Source: a virus
Virus record (IMG/VR): IMGVR_UViG_3300006916_010552
Coordinates: 1-29,642 of that record
DNA: 29,642 bases
Reading direction: 5' to 3' (one strand)
Shown here: in pieces, positions 18,203 through 25,044 of the stretch
How the letters are laid out: every line of letters starts with the position of its first letter
Position numbering within the stretch: the first letter of the stretch is position 1
Position numbers and translations under genes: made by a program
The notes under the pieces: generated by a model
Databases searched by the model: none
Told to the model about the DNA's origin: nothing
The model's input: the letters and a program-made list of their open reading frames with translations, nothing else

Positions 18203-20261
18203 GATTTTTAATCTTACATCTACCTTCAAAGCATTAAATGAAGATGATGACGGAGTTCACATTTGTGGTATGGCAAGTACCTCAGATTTTGACAGAGCAG
18301 GGGACAGTATTGAAGCATCTGCTTGGACAAAAGGTGGGCTAAATAATTTTGAAAAGAATCCAATTATTCTTTTCAATCATAATTATGACAAACCTATTGG
18401 CAGAGCCACAGGTTTAAAAGTTACTGAAAATGGATTAGAATTGAAAGCAAAAATTTCAAAGTCTGCTCCAGATCATGTAGCTCAATTAGTTAAAGAAGGT
18501 ATCCTTGGAGCTTTTTCCGTTGGTTTTCGAGTCAAGGATGCTGATTACATGGAGGAAACTGACGGATTAAAGATAAAGGATGCTGAATTGTTTGAAGTAT
18601 CAGTTGTTTCGGTACCTTGCAACCAAGCAGCTACTTTTTCTCTGGCGAAATCTTTTGACTCTATGGAAGAGTACGAAGAATTCAAAAAAACTTTCAAAAG
18701 TGTCGATCTAGCCGGTCAGTCTCTGGCTAAGGATGAAGATTCATCGGTAGCTAGTCACACACCGGACGGAACCCAAGAGGTTCAAAAGGAGATCAAAATG
18801 TCGGAAGAGAATAAAACTCCCGAAATCGACTTGGCTGCATTTGCAAAGCAGGTGGCAGAAGAGACTGCTGCTAAGATTGCTATGCAACAGGCCGAGCAGA
18901 AAGCAGCCGCAGAAAAGGCTGCCGAAGAAGCAGAGGTTAAAGCTAAGGCTGAAGCCGAAGCAAAAGCTGCTCAAGAAGCAGAAGTTAAATCAGCAGTGGC
19001 TGTAGGTGTTGAGTCAGGCGCAGAGCGTTTGATGTCAGACATTGAATCTAAGCTGGCTGAAAAAGACGCAAAAATGGAAGAAGTAATTAAGCAATTTTCT
19101 GCTCAGCTTGCTGATAAGAATGATGAAATTACTAAGATGCGTGAAAGCAAGAGAGTTTTCTCTGCTGATCGCGCTTCTTCTTCAGAAGACCTTTCACCTT
19201 TCGCAAAGGATTTGATGTATGGTCATATTCTTGGTGTAATTACTAACAAAGGCTGGAACACGGCTTATGGTAAGAATATGCTTCAAAAAGCTGGTATCGA
19301 CTATCCCAACGATGGTGGTTCAGTAGTTGGTGCAGACCAAGAGTATCCTAACATTGCTACTACAGTATCATCAGCAATTGAAAAGGAAGTACTGAACGAG
19401 CTTCGCCTCGCTCAAGCATTCCGTCAAATTCAAATGCCCGCAAAGACGATGGTAATGCCTATCCAGACCGATACTAATCTGGCAACTTTCCAGAATAGCA
19501 CTCCTAAGGATGGTAATGGTAATCCTACTGCAGACTTGGAGAATCGTACTCAGGTAGCTGGAAATACTTATACTCCTGGTCAGGTAGTTCTGCAAGCTCA
19601 TCGCTTGCTGTCAGCTACTTACATGGATAACATCGTTGATGAAGAAGTACTTATCAACTTGATGCCTATGCTTGTAGAGTCTATTGCTCGTTCACACGCT
19701 CGCGCAGTAGATAACATGATTCTTAATGGTGAATCAGGCCTTGTACAAGGTCTTGAATTTCATGCTGTAGCTTCAGGAGGCGGTTCAGTAGACCTCGACG
19801 GTAATACTATCGCTACAGGCAACTCTGCTACATTGACTGCAGAATTGCTCCTCGACGCACGTAAGGGCATGGGTAAGTATGGTTTGAATCCTGCTGATGT
19901 ACTTTATGTAGTATCACAGAAGTATTACTATGATCTGATTGCAGATCCTGGTTTTGCTGATATTACTGATGTTGGTTCAAACATTGCTACCAAGATCACT
20001 GGTACTATTGGTGCTGTATATGGTAGCCCTGTTGTTATTTCTGATAACTTTGAATCAGATGCAGCAGGCGGTACAGTTGCATATGCAGTTGCTCCTCGCA
20101 ACTACGTTATCCCACGTCTCCGTGGTGTAATGGTAGAACAAGACTACGAAGTAGCTCGTCAGCGTCGAGTTATTGTAGGTTCTCAGAACCTTGGCTTTAA
20201 TGAGCTCGTAAATGGTACTACTAATAACGAACCTTGTGTTAAGGTTGTTACCACTGCGTAA
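18195..20261 (+). CDS. Prohead protease-scaffold-major capsid fusion (688 aa)
   Basis: Three parts are joined in one reading frame. Residues about 20-150 are an HK97-type (S78) prohead protease with His62 (LFNHNYDKPIG) and Ser108 (GAFSVGF) and a third acid near LFEVSVVSVPCN. Residues about 205-320 are a charged coiled coil rich in Ala, Glu and Lys, the scaffold-like delta domain. Residues from about 325 on are the HK97-fold capsid protein (PNIATTVSSAIEKEVLNELR, QMPAKTMVMPIQTD, LNPADVLYVVSQKYYYDLI). The protease should cleave at the coiled coil during maturation. The ATG at 18195 is used here; the upstream codon at 18183 is unlikely. An internal start at 18798 probably gives separate capsid protein. 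The terminator at 20277 ends the unit. Confidence 0.92.
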   Translation: MNKIFNLTSTFKALNEDDDGVHICGMASTSDFDRAGDSIEASAWTKGGLNNFEKNPIILFNHNYDKPIGRATGLKVTENGLELKAKISKSAPDHVAQLVKEGILGAFSVGFRVKDADYMEETDGLKIKDAELFEVSVVSVPCNQAATFSLAKSFDSMEEYEEFKKTFKSVDLAGQSLAKDEDSSVASHTPDGTQEVQKEIKMSEENKTPEIDLAAFAKQVAEETAAKIAMQQAEQKAAAEKAAEEAEVKAKAEAEAKAAQEAEVKSAVAVGVESGAERLMSDIESKLAEKDAKMEEVIKQFSAQLADKNDEITKMRESKRVFSADRASSSEDLSPFAKDLMYGHILGVITNKGWNTAYGKNMLQKAGIDYPNDGGSVVGADQEYPNIATTVSSAIEKEVLNELRLAQAFRQIQMPAKTMVMPIQTDTNLATFQNSTPKDGNGNPTADLENRTQVAGNTYTPGQVVLQAHRLLSATYMDNIVDEEVLINLMPMLVESIARSHARAVDNMILNGESGLVQGLEFHAVASGGGSVDLDGNTIATGNSATLTAELLLDARKGMGKYGLNPADVLYVVSQKYYYDLIADPGFADITDVGSNIATKITGTIGAVYGSPVVISDNFESDAAGGTVAYAVAPRNYVIPRLRGVMVEQDYEVARQRRVIVGSQNLGFNELVNGTTNNEPCVKVVTTA
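18786..18800 (+). promoter_or_regulatory. Internal ribosome binding site and start within the fusion gene
   Basis: AAGGAG (18786-18791) lies 6 bases before an in-frame ATG (18798), stronger than the site for the full gene. Translation from it would give 487 residues starting MSEENKTPEI, the scaffold plus capsid part without the protease. This would supply capsid subunits in the large excess needed over protease. Confidence 0.75.
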
Positions 20262-20276
20262 TAAACCTTTTTTAAG

Positions 20277-20305
20277 CTCGGGGGACTTCGGTCCCCCAAG
20301 TTTTT
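20277..20305 (+). terminator. Intrinsic terminator after the capsid gene
   Basis: GGGGGAC and GTCCCCC pair around a stable TTCG tetraloop (20280-20297), followed by a T run (20301-20305). It lies 15 bases after the capsid stop codon and should cut connector transcription relative to capsid. Confidence 0.9.
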
Positions 20306-20432
20306 ACTAATTGACTTATGGCAGATTTTATTACAATAGATGAATATAAAGCTTTGGAAGGTATCACTTCTGGTACTGAAGACGAGAAGCTTGAGATATT
20401 AATTCCTTCAGTAAGTCAATTAGTAAAAACTT
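20298..20432. repeat. 21-bp perfect inverted repeat over the connector start codon
   Basis: Bases 20298-20318 and 20412-20432 are perfect inverted copies of 21 bases, separated by 93 bases. The left arm begins AAGTTTTTAC and contains the terminator T run; its last base is the first base of the connector ATG. In mRNA the two arms would pair and hide the start region, which also lacks a clear Shine-Dalgarno site. The right arm lies inside the connector reading frame. Confidence 0.85.
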
Positions 20433-20893
20433 ACTGCGCAAATAGTATTATTGATTATGCTACTAGCGCAAAAACGGAGTTGTTTACTGTAGACTATAAT
20501 AGTCACCTATTACAGCTTACAGAATCGCCTTTGATTGCTGTAACTAGCGTTCGAATAAAAGAAGAAATTGGAGACTCTTTTACAGCTTTAAGTGCAACAG
20601 ATTATAATTTAGATAAGAAAACTGACAGTATTATTCGTATCTCTGGTACTAGCTATAAGAATTGGCCAAAAGGTCCAGAATGCGTAGAAGTTGTTTACAC
20701 AGCAGGATATACAAGTACTCCTGCTGACTTAAAATTAGCAGTAGCAGATTTAATTACTTATTATTTAAGAGATGAGCACAAGCCTAGACAGTCTCTTTCC
20801 GGAGCTACCCAAGAAACCACTGAAAGTGGAGCAAGGGTAGGGTTTCCAGGGCATATTAGAAGAGTGCTCGACTTATATAGACTTATTCTATGA
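20318..20893 (+). CDS. Head-tail connector (gp6-like adaptor) protein
   Basis: Adaptor proteins of this type dock below the portal and start the neck. The N terminus (ADFITIDEYKALEG, then LEILIPSVSQLVKTYC) and the strand block LQLTESPLIAVTSVRI, IRISGTSYKNWPKG, VEVVYTAGYTSTPADLKLAV and LITYYLRDEHK match gp6-like/YqbG-type connectors at the normal length of 191 residues. Its position directly after the capsid gene agrees. The start codon is embedded in the arm of a 21-bp inverted repeat and has no clear ribosome binding site, so translation may be limited. The stop overlaps the next gene (ATGA). Confidence 0.85.
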   Translation: MADFITIDEYKALEGITSGTEDEKLEILIPSVSQLVKTYCANSIIDYATSAKTELFTVDYNSHLLQLTESPLIAVTSVRIKEEIGDSFTALSATDYNLDKKTDSIIRISGTSYKNWPKGPECVEVVYTAGYTSTPADLKLAVADLITYYLRDEHKPRQSLSGATQETTESGARVGFPGHIRRVLDLYRLIL

Positions 20894-22284
20894 GCCAGAC
20901 AACAGTACGAAAGGAAGTAGCAGACAGATTACTAAAATCTCTTTCAAAAGAGAATAATCCGATTATAAGAAAGGCAATAGAAACAGGGGGCAGACCCCAG
21001 ATTATACAGTTAAGAGATTTAAATTTTATAAAAGATACTATTAATAAATTAATAGAAAATGAAGAGATTCCGGATTTAAAAATAAAACTTACTCAAAAAA
21101 GATTAAACAAAGCAAGAGAATTCGCAGAAGCAATGCAAACCCGTTGGGTGTCTAAGCAGGGCTTAGCAAAAGTAACAGAAACAATAGCATATAAGATGAT
21201 GCTGGCTCGTAGACCTGAAATTGCCGCAGATATAGCAAATGGAGTTAGTTTTATAGTAGGAAGTTTTAGAAGTTTAAGAACTTTAAAAAATAAAATTGTA
21301 AATTTTGTTTTAGAAGAAGAGAGCGAAGAGATAAGGAGGATCGTAAGATCTAAAGTACAACGAGGACACGGAGTGGAAGGCGGAGACGCCGTTTCCACTG
21401 TACAAATTGCAGAAGCAGCCGGCGTTGCTGCCTCTGAAGGAGTAAATCTTGCGAAAACTCCTGGGCTAACAAACTATTTAGAAGAGCAATTTACTACTTA
21501 CGATATTCCAAACGTAAGTAGGCAAGTTGAAATTATAGAGAATGTGTTAGTTGAGTACCAGGCTTTCATTAGTGCTTCTGGAAAACTAACAGCAGATTAT
21601 ATACCGATTGTAACATTTCAAGACTGGTTTAGTAATGTAGGATTAGATTCTAGAACGGAAAGATTAATTTTACAAGTTGTAAGAGAATTTTTTGAAACAA
21701 AAGTATCCGCTCAAGAACTTGTAAATATGGAAGGCTCTAAAAGCATAAAAGATAAGATAGAGTCACATTTTGTTGAGAAACTGACAAAAGATTTAAAAAT
21801 AGCAAAGACTACAAGTAGGATTCCTAAGAATACAGGAAGTGATAGTAAAAGAAAAAAAGCTAGCTCTAAAAAAGTTAAATCTAAGGCAGTAGCTCCAAAA
21901 AAGACGGGGCCAAAAAGTTCAGCTGCTTTTGCAGTAGCTAGAAAACCCAAATCAAAAACTAAAGGTAATACAGTTACACTACCAAAGTTACTAGGGGTTT
22001 TAAATAGAAATCTTCCGACAGTAGTTGCTAAGAATATGGGAGATCCTAGACTTAATTATAGAACAGGAAGATTTGCTAACTCTGTCAGGGCAGTAGGAAT
22101 AAATAGAACTTCAGGAGGTTTTCCTAGTATTGCATATACTTATCAGTTAAGCCCCTATCAAACTTTTGAACCAGGGTTTAAACAAGGAAGCCCAGACAGA
22201 GATCCTAGAAAACTTATTGACTTGTCTATACGAGAAATAGCGGCTCAATTTGCTTTAGGAAGATTGTACACCAGGAGACAATAA
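20890..22284 (+). CDS. Neck or head-tail joining structural protein (464 aa)
   Basis: The protein has an N-terminal helical part, a middle segment QRGHGVEGGDAVSTVQ, a very basic linker (RKKASSKKVKSKAVAPKK, about residues 318-355) and a C-terminal domain with DPRLNYRTGRFANSVRAV, YTYQLSPYQTFEPG and DRDPRKLIDLSIREIA. I recall this end domain in structural proteins of marine phages, and its position between connector and tail terminator suggests head closure or joining, as for HK97 gp10-like proteins. The 464 residues are much longer than typical closure proteins (about 110-150), so it may be a fusion with a DNA- or portal-contacting arm. It overlaps both neighbours by 1-4 bases. Confidence 0.6.
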   Translation: MSQTTVRKEVADRLLKSLSKENNPIIRKAIETGGRPQIIQLRDLNFIKDTINKLIENEEIPDLKIKLTQKRLNKAREFAEAMQTRWVSKQGLAKVTETIAYKMMLARRPEIAADIANGVSFIVGSFRSLRTLKNKIVNFVLEEESEEIRRIVRSKVQRGHGVEGGDAVSTVQIAEAAGVAASEGVNLAKTPGLTNYLEEQFTTYDIPNVSRQVEIIENVLVEYQAFISASGKLTADYIPIVTFQDWFSNVGLDSRTERLILQVVREFFETKVSAQELVNMEGSKSIKDKIESHFVEKLTKDLKIAKTTSRIPKNTGSDSKRKKASSKKVKSKAVAPKKTGPKSSAAFAVARKPKSKTKGNTVTLPKLLGVLNRNLPTVVAKNMGDPRLNYRTGRFANSVRAVGINRTSGGFPSIAYTYQLSPYQTFEPGFKQGSPDRDPRKLIDLSIREIAAQFALGRLYTRRQ

Positions 22285-22739
22285 TGGCAGAAAATAGACT
22301 GTATACTACTAGAAGGCAGTCTATAGTTAATGCTTTAGTGGAAGCACTAAAAGGTATTAATGGATCAGGAGATTTTGTCAGTAATGTATTTAACAATGTT
22401 TCTCCTAGACTTAAATTTTGGGATGAAGTAGAACAATTTCCTGCCGTTCATCTAAATGCAGGTTCTGAAACTAGAGAATATCAGGGAGGCGGATATAAGG
22501 ATAGATTTCTGAGTATTTCCATAAGAGTTTATGTTAGACAAGAAAACGCTGTGGACGCTCTAGATTCTCTGCTAGAAGATATAGAGACTGTTTTGGAAGA
22601 CAACTCTAGAATAGCTTATACTGATAAGCAAGGAAATACACAATATACTCAACAAATTAGTATTCTCAGTATAGATACTGATGAAGGAGTTTTGGAACCT
22701 TTAGGCGTAGCAGAAATGCTGGTAGAGGTTCGATACTAG
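22284..22739 (+). CDS. Tail terminator (tail completion) protein
   Basis: Tail terminators cap the tube at the head end. The 151-residue protein starts with a helical segment (RQSIVNALVEALKGI), then NVSPRLKFWDEVEQFPAVHL, the strand LSISIRVYVRQ, a helix LDSLLEDIETVLED and a last strand EMLVEVRY. This layout is that of the lambda gpU / HK97 gp10 type tail terminator group, and position before the tail tube agrees. The start overlaps the previous stop by one base (TAATG). Similarity is of pattern, since these proteins diverge strongly. Confidence 0.7.
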   Translation: MAENRLYTTRRQSIVNALVEALKGINGSGDFVSNVFNNVSPRLKFWDEVEQFPAVHLNAGSETREYQGGGYKDRFLSISIRVYVRQENAVDALDSLLEDIETVLEDNSRIAYTDKQGNTQYTQQISILSIDTDEGVLEPLGVAEMLVEVRY

Positions 22740-22802
22740 AAAATACTGGCAAGAGCAAAAGCTCACGACCAAGTCTTTTCAAGATAGCTTTAGGAGAAAA
22801 CT

Positions 22803-24053
22803 ATGGCAAATAATTTATATTTTAGCCGCGATGCTAAACTCTTTGCTACATTTAAGAATGCCTCAGGAACTGTACAAGCAGCCTGGGAGATTCCTATTTT
22901 GGAAGGTTTTAGTTTTTCACAAGGCAATGAAAGCTCAGAAATTACTCTGAGTGAGATGGAATCCTCCGGTGGAGTGTCTCGTAGAGGCAGACGTTTGTTT
23001 AATACGGCTCTTTCTCCCGCAGAATGGAGTTTTTCTACTTATGTAAGGCCTTTTACAGCAGTAACAGCGCATACTGGCTATAGCGAGGGAGACCATCACG
23101 CAGTAGAAGAAGTACTTTGGGCACAAATGGCCGGAGCCGATGACTATAATACTGCAGCGTTTAGATCTGCAAAATTTGGTAATGGTGCAGTAACTACTAC
23201 AGATAATACTGATTTAAATATTTCGTTCGCACAGTCAAACCGTGCAGTGCTACAGCCTATGGATTTATATTTTGTTATTGAAACAAATGCAAGCAATCCT
23301 GTAGTTTATAAGCTCGAAGATGCTGTAGTAAATGAAGCTTCAGTTGATTTTGAGGTAGATGGTATCGCTACTGTTAACTGGTCTGGTTTTGCAAAAGAAA
23401 TCAAGGATTGGACGGCAAAGACTAATCTTAGCACAGCATTTACGAGTACAGCGGCTGGTAACATTCATTTGGATACTGACAATGATAACGCTTTCACTTA
23501 TGATGATGGAAATGCAGGCGTTGCTGCAAAAGATTTTGCAGTTTCTGATACGGATAACTTTATTCGTAATCGTTTGTCCCAGGTAAGTCTTACTGCAGCA
23601 GACATTGCTACATTCCCAGGTGCATCTACTAACGGTGTTTATAACCTTACCCTTACGAATGCAAATATTACAATTAGTAATAACATTGAATATTTAGTAC
23701 CTGCTGAGATTGGAAAAGTAAATATTCCGGTAGAAAATGTTACAGGTACTCGTACAGTTACAGGTTCTATGAGCTGTTATATTAACTATAACGATAGCGA
23801 CAACAGTGGTACTTCTACCGACTTGTTTAATGATATGAAAGGATCAGCTGCTTTAGACAAAGTTGTTAATGATTTTCAAGTAATTCTTAAGCTCGGTGGT
23901 GCATCAGGTAAGCGCGTAGAATTTACTATGGCGGATGCTCACTTAGAGATTCCTGTTCATAATATTGAGGATGTTATTTCTTTCGATATTAACTTCCATG
24001 GGCTTGATTCTATTGATGGGGCAGATGAAGTTTCTATTGCATACTTCGGTTAA
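22803..24053 (+). CDS. Major tail tube protein (416 aa)
   Basis: The tube protein builds the hollow non-contractile tail. The N terminus (NNLYFSRDAKLFATF, then WEIPILEGFSFSQGNESSEITLSEM) and SPAEWSFSTYVRPF read as the tube fold, and the C-terminal half (VTGTRTVTGSMSCYINY, then KRVEFTMADAHLEIPVHNIED) as further beta structure. At 416 residues it is about twice the usual length, so it may contain an extra domain in the middle. AGGAG stands 8 bases upstream after a 63-base gap. A strong terminator follows, as expected for a highly expressed gene, and the tail chaperone and tape measure come next. Confidence 0.85.
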   Translation: MANNLYFSRDAKLFATFKNASGTVQAAWEIPILEGFSFSQGNESSEITLSEMESSGGVSRRGRRLFNTALSPAEWSFSTYVRPFTAVTAHTGYSEGDHHAVEEVLWAQMAGADDYNTAAFRSAKFGNGAVTTTDNTDLNISFAQSNRAVLQPMDLYFVIETNASNPVVYKLEDAVVNEASVDFEVDGIATVNWSGFAKEIKDWTAKTNLSTAFTSTAAGNIHLDTDNDNAFTYDDGNAGVAAKDFAVSDTDNFIRNRLSQVSLTAADIATFPGASTNGVYNLTLTNANITISNNIEYLVPAEIGKVNIPVENVTGTRTVTGSMSCYINYNDSDNSGTSTDLFNDMKGSAALDKVVNDFQVILKLGGASGKRVEFTMADAHLEIPVHNIEDVISFDINFHGLDSIDGADEVSIAYFG

Positions 24054-24074
24054 TAGTTGATTTCTATTAATACT

Positions 24075-24103
24075 AAAGCGGGCTTCGGCCCGCTTTTCTT
24101 TTT
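24075..24103 (+). terminator. Intrinsic terminator after the tail tube gene
   Basis: A 9-bp stem (AAAGCGGGC with GCCCGCTTT) around a TTCG tetraloop at 24084-24087 is followed by TTTTCTTTTT. It lies 22 bases after the tail tube stop codon and 20 bases before the next promoter, so expression of tape measure is controlled separately. Confidence 0.92.
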
Positions 24104-24122
24104 CACCTTCTAAAAATAAATC

Positions 24123-24151
24123 TTGACTTTTTTCCTGCCTTCACCTATACT
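24123..24151 (+). promoter_or_regulatory. Promoter of the tail chaperone and tape measure unit
   Basis: TTGACT (24123-24128) and TATACT (24146-24151) are separated by 17 bases. Transcription would start near 24158, giving a leader of about 42 bases with AAAGGA before the ATG at 24200. The -35 box shares TCTTGACTTT with the promoter at 3689. Confidence 0.75.
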
Positions 24152-24199
24152 ATATAAATATGCAGTACTAACAACCCCAAATTGTTAAAAGGATAAAAT

Positions 24200-24622
24200 A
24201 TGAGTGACAAACCTGTTTCTCTTTCAAGTCTAATCACTGAAAGTAAAACTGTAGGTATTGATTTTCCAGGGTTTCCTGGCTGTAACGTAGAACTTTGTTA
24301 TTTAGGAAAATCAGAACTACTTAAATTAAGAAAAAGATCTTTAAAAACAAATTGGGATAAAAAAACTCGTCAACCGCTTGAAGAGCTAGATGAAGATAAG
24401 TTTATCCATGAATATAGCAAAGCGGTTATCAAAGGGTGGAAAGGACTGAAATATCGGTACCTAGAAGAGCTTCTTTTGGTAGATATCGCTGAACTTGACC
24501 CTGAAGACGAGCTTCCTTATACACAGGAAAATGCAGAACTTCTCATGAGTAACTCAAGTACTTTTGATACTTGGGTAACGGAAACAGTGAGCGAGTTGGA
24601 AAATTTTACTGGGAGCAAATAG
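24200..24622 (+). CDS. Tail assembly chaperone, upstream frame (gpG-like)
   Basis: In long-tailed phages two chaperones, G and GT, coat the tape measure protein during tail assembly, with GT made by a -1 ribosomal frameshift. This 140-residue frame is in the G position between tail tube and tape measure. It begins DKPVSLSSLITESK and contains helix-rich segments (YLGKSELLKLRKRSLK, EYSKAVIKGWKGLK), with an acidic end. The next frame overlaps its end by 52 bases, and a slippery heptamer A AAT TTT (24601-24607) lies four codons before its stop. The call rests on position, size and the frameshift layout, since these proteins diverge strongly. Confidence 0.8.
   Translation: MSDKPVSLSSLITESKTVGIDFPGFPGCNVELCYLGKSELLKLRKRSLKTNWDKKTRQPLEELDEDKFIHEYSKAVIKGWKGLKYRYLEELLLVDIAELDPEDELPYTQENAELLMSNSSTFDTWVTETVSELENFTGSK
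24601..24607 (+). other. Programmed -1 frameshift site
   Basis: The heptamer A AAT TTT has the X XXY YYZ form in the frame of the upstream gene (codons GAA AAT TTT). Slipping back one base puts the ribosome in the downstream frame as AAA TTT then TAC TGG, before the upstream stop codon at 24620. The joint product would be about 281 residues. Confidence 0.75.
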
Positions 24623-25044
24623 AGCAAATCCGCTCTCTACTAGCTCGATATGTAAAGGAAGCGGATTCAAAGTTTGATCACGACAAGTATTTGCTTGTTT
24701 GCGAACAGTTGGGGGAAGAACCTGACCCTGCCAAAATGCCGCTCGAGCCTTCTTCATTTCCGGAGGAGGTGCAAGTGGCATTTTTTATGTTCTCTCTACT
24801 TACAGATAGATGGGATGGCATGTCAGGAAGCTACTTAGGAAAATCTTGGGAAGGCGTAGAATACTTTTTTAAAACCTACGATATACAAGACCCTGGCACA
24901 GTTATTTATATAATGAAACTTTATGAAGGAATAATAGTATCTCATAAAGCAGAAAAAGCGGAACAAGAACGAAAGGCAGAAGAGAGAAGAAGAAAATCTG
25001 CTAGCGGTGGGGGTAAAACCTACACTCATAATGTACGTGGCTAA
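24607..25044 (+). CDS. Tail assembly chaperone, downstream frame (T part of GT)
   Basis: This frame is open from about 24571 and is most likely translated only by a -1 frameshift at 24601-24607, adding about 145 residues (YWEQIEQIRS onward) to the upstream chaperone. The T part binds the tape measure and the tail tube subunits. It is charged and helical, with VAFFMFSLLTDRWDG in the middle and a basic-acidic coiled end (KAEQERKAEERRRKSA). An internal ATG at 24571 gives a frame of 157 residues but has no ribosome binding site I can see, so independent translation is doubtful. The stop overlaps the tape measure start by one base (TAATG). Confidence 0.78.
   Translation, partial: YWEQIEQIRSLLARYVKEADSKFDHDKYLLVCEQLGEEPDPAKMPLEPSSFPEEVQVAFFMFSLLTDRWDGMSGSYLGKSWEGVEYFFKTYDIQDPGTVIYIMKLYEGIIVSHKAEKAEQERKAEERRRKSASGGGKTYTHNVRG

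Noticed and set aside
20313-20340. TTGACT...TACAAT promoter at the connector start
   Set aside because: The spacer is 15 bases and the region lies within the connector coding start; read-through from the capsid unit is more plausible.
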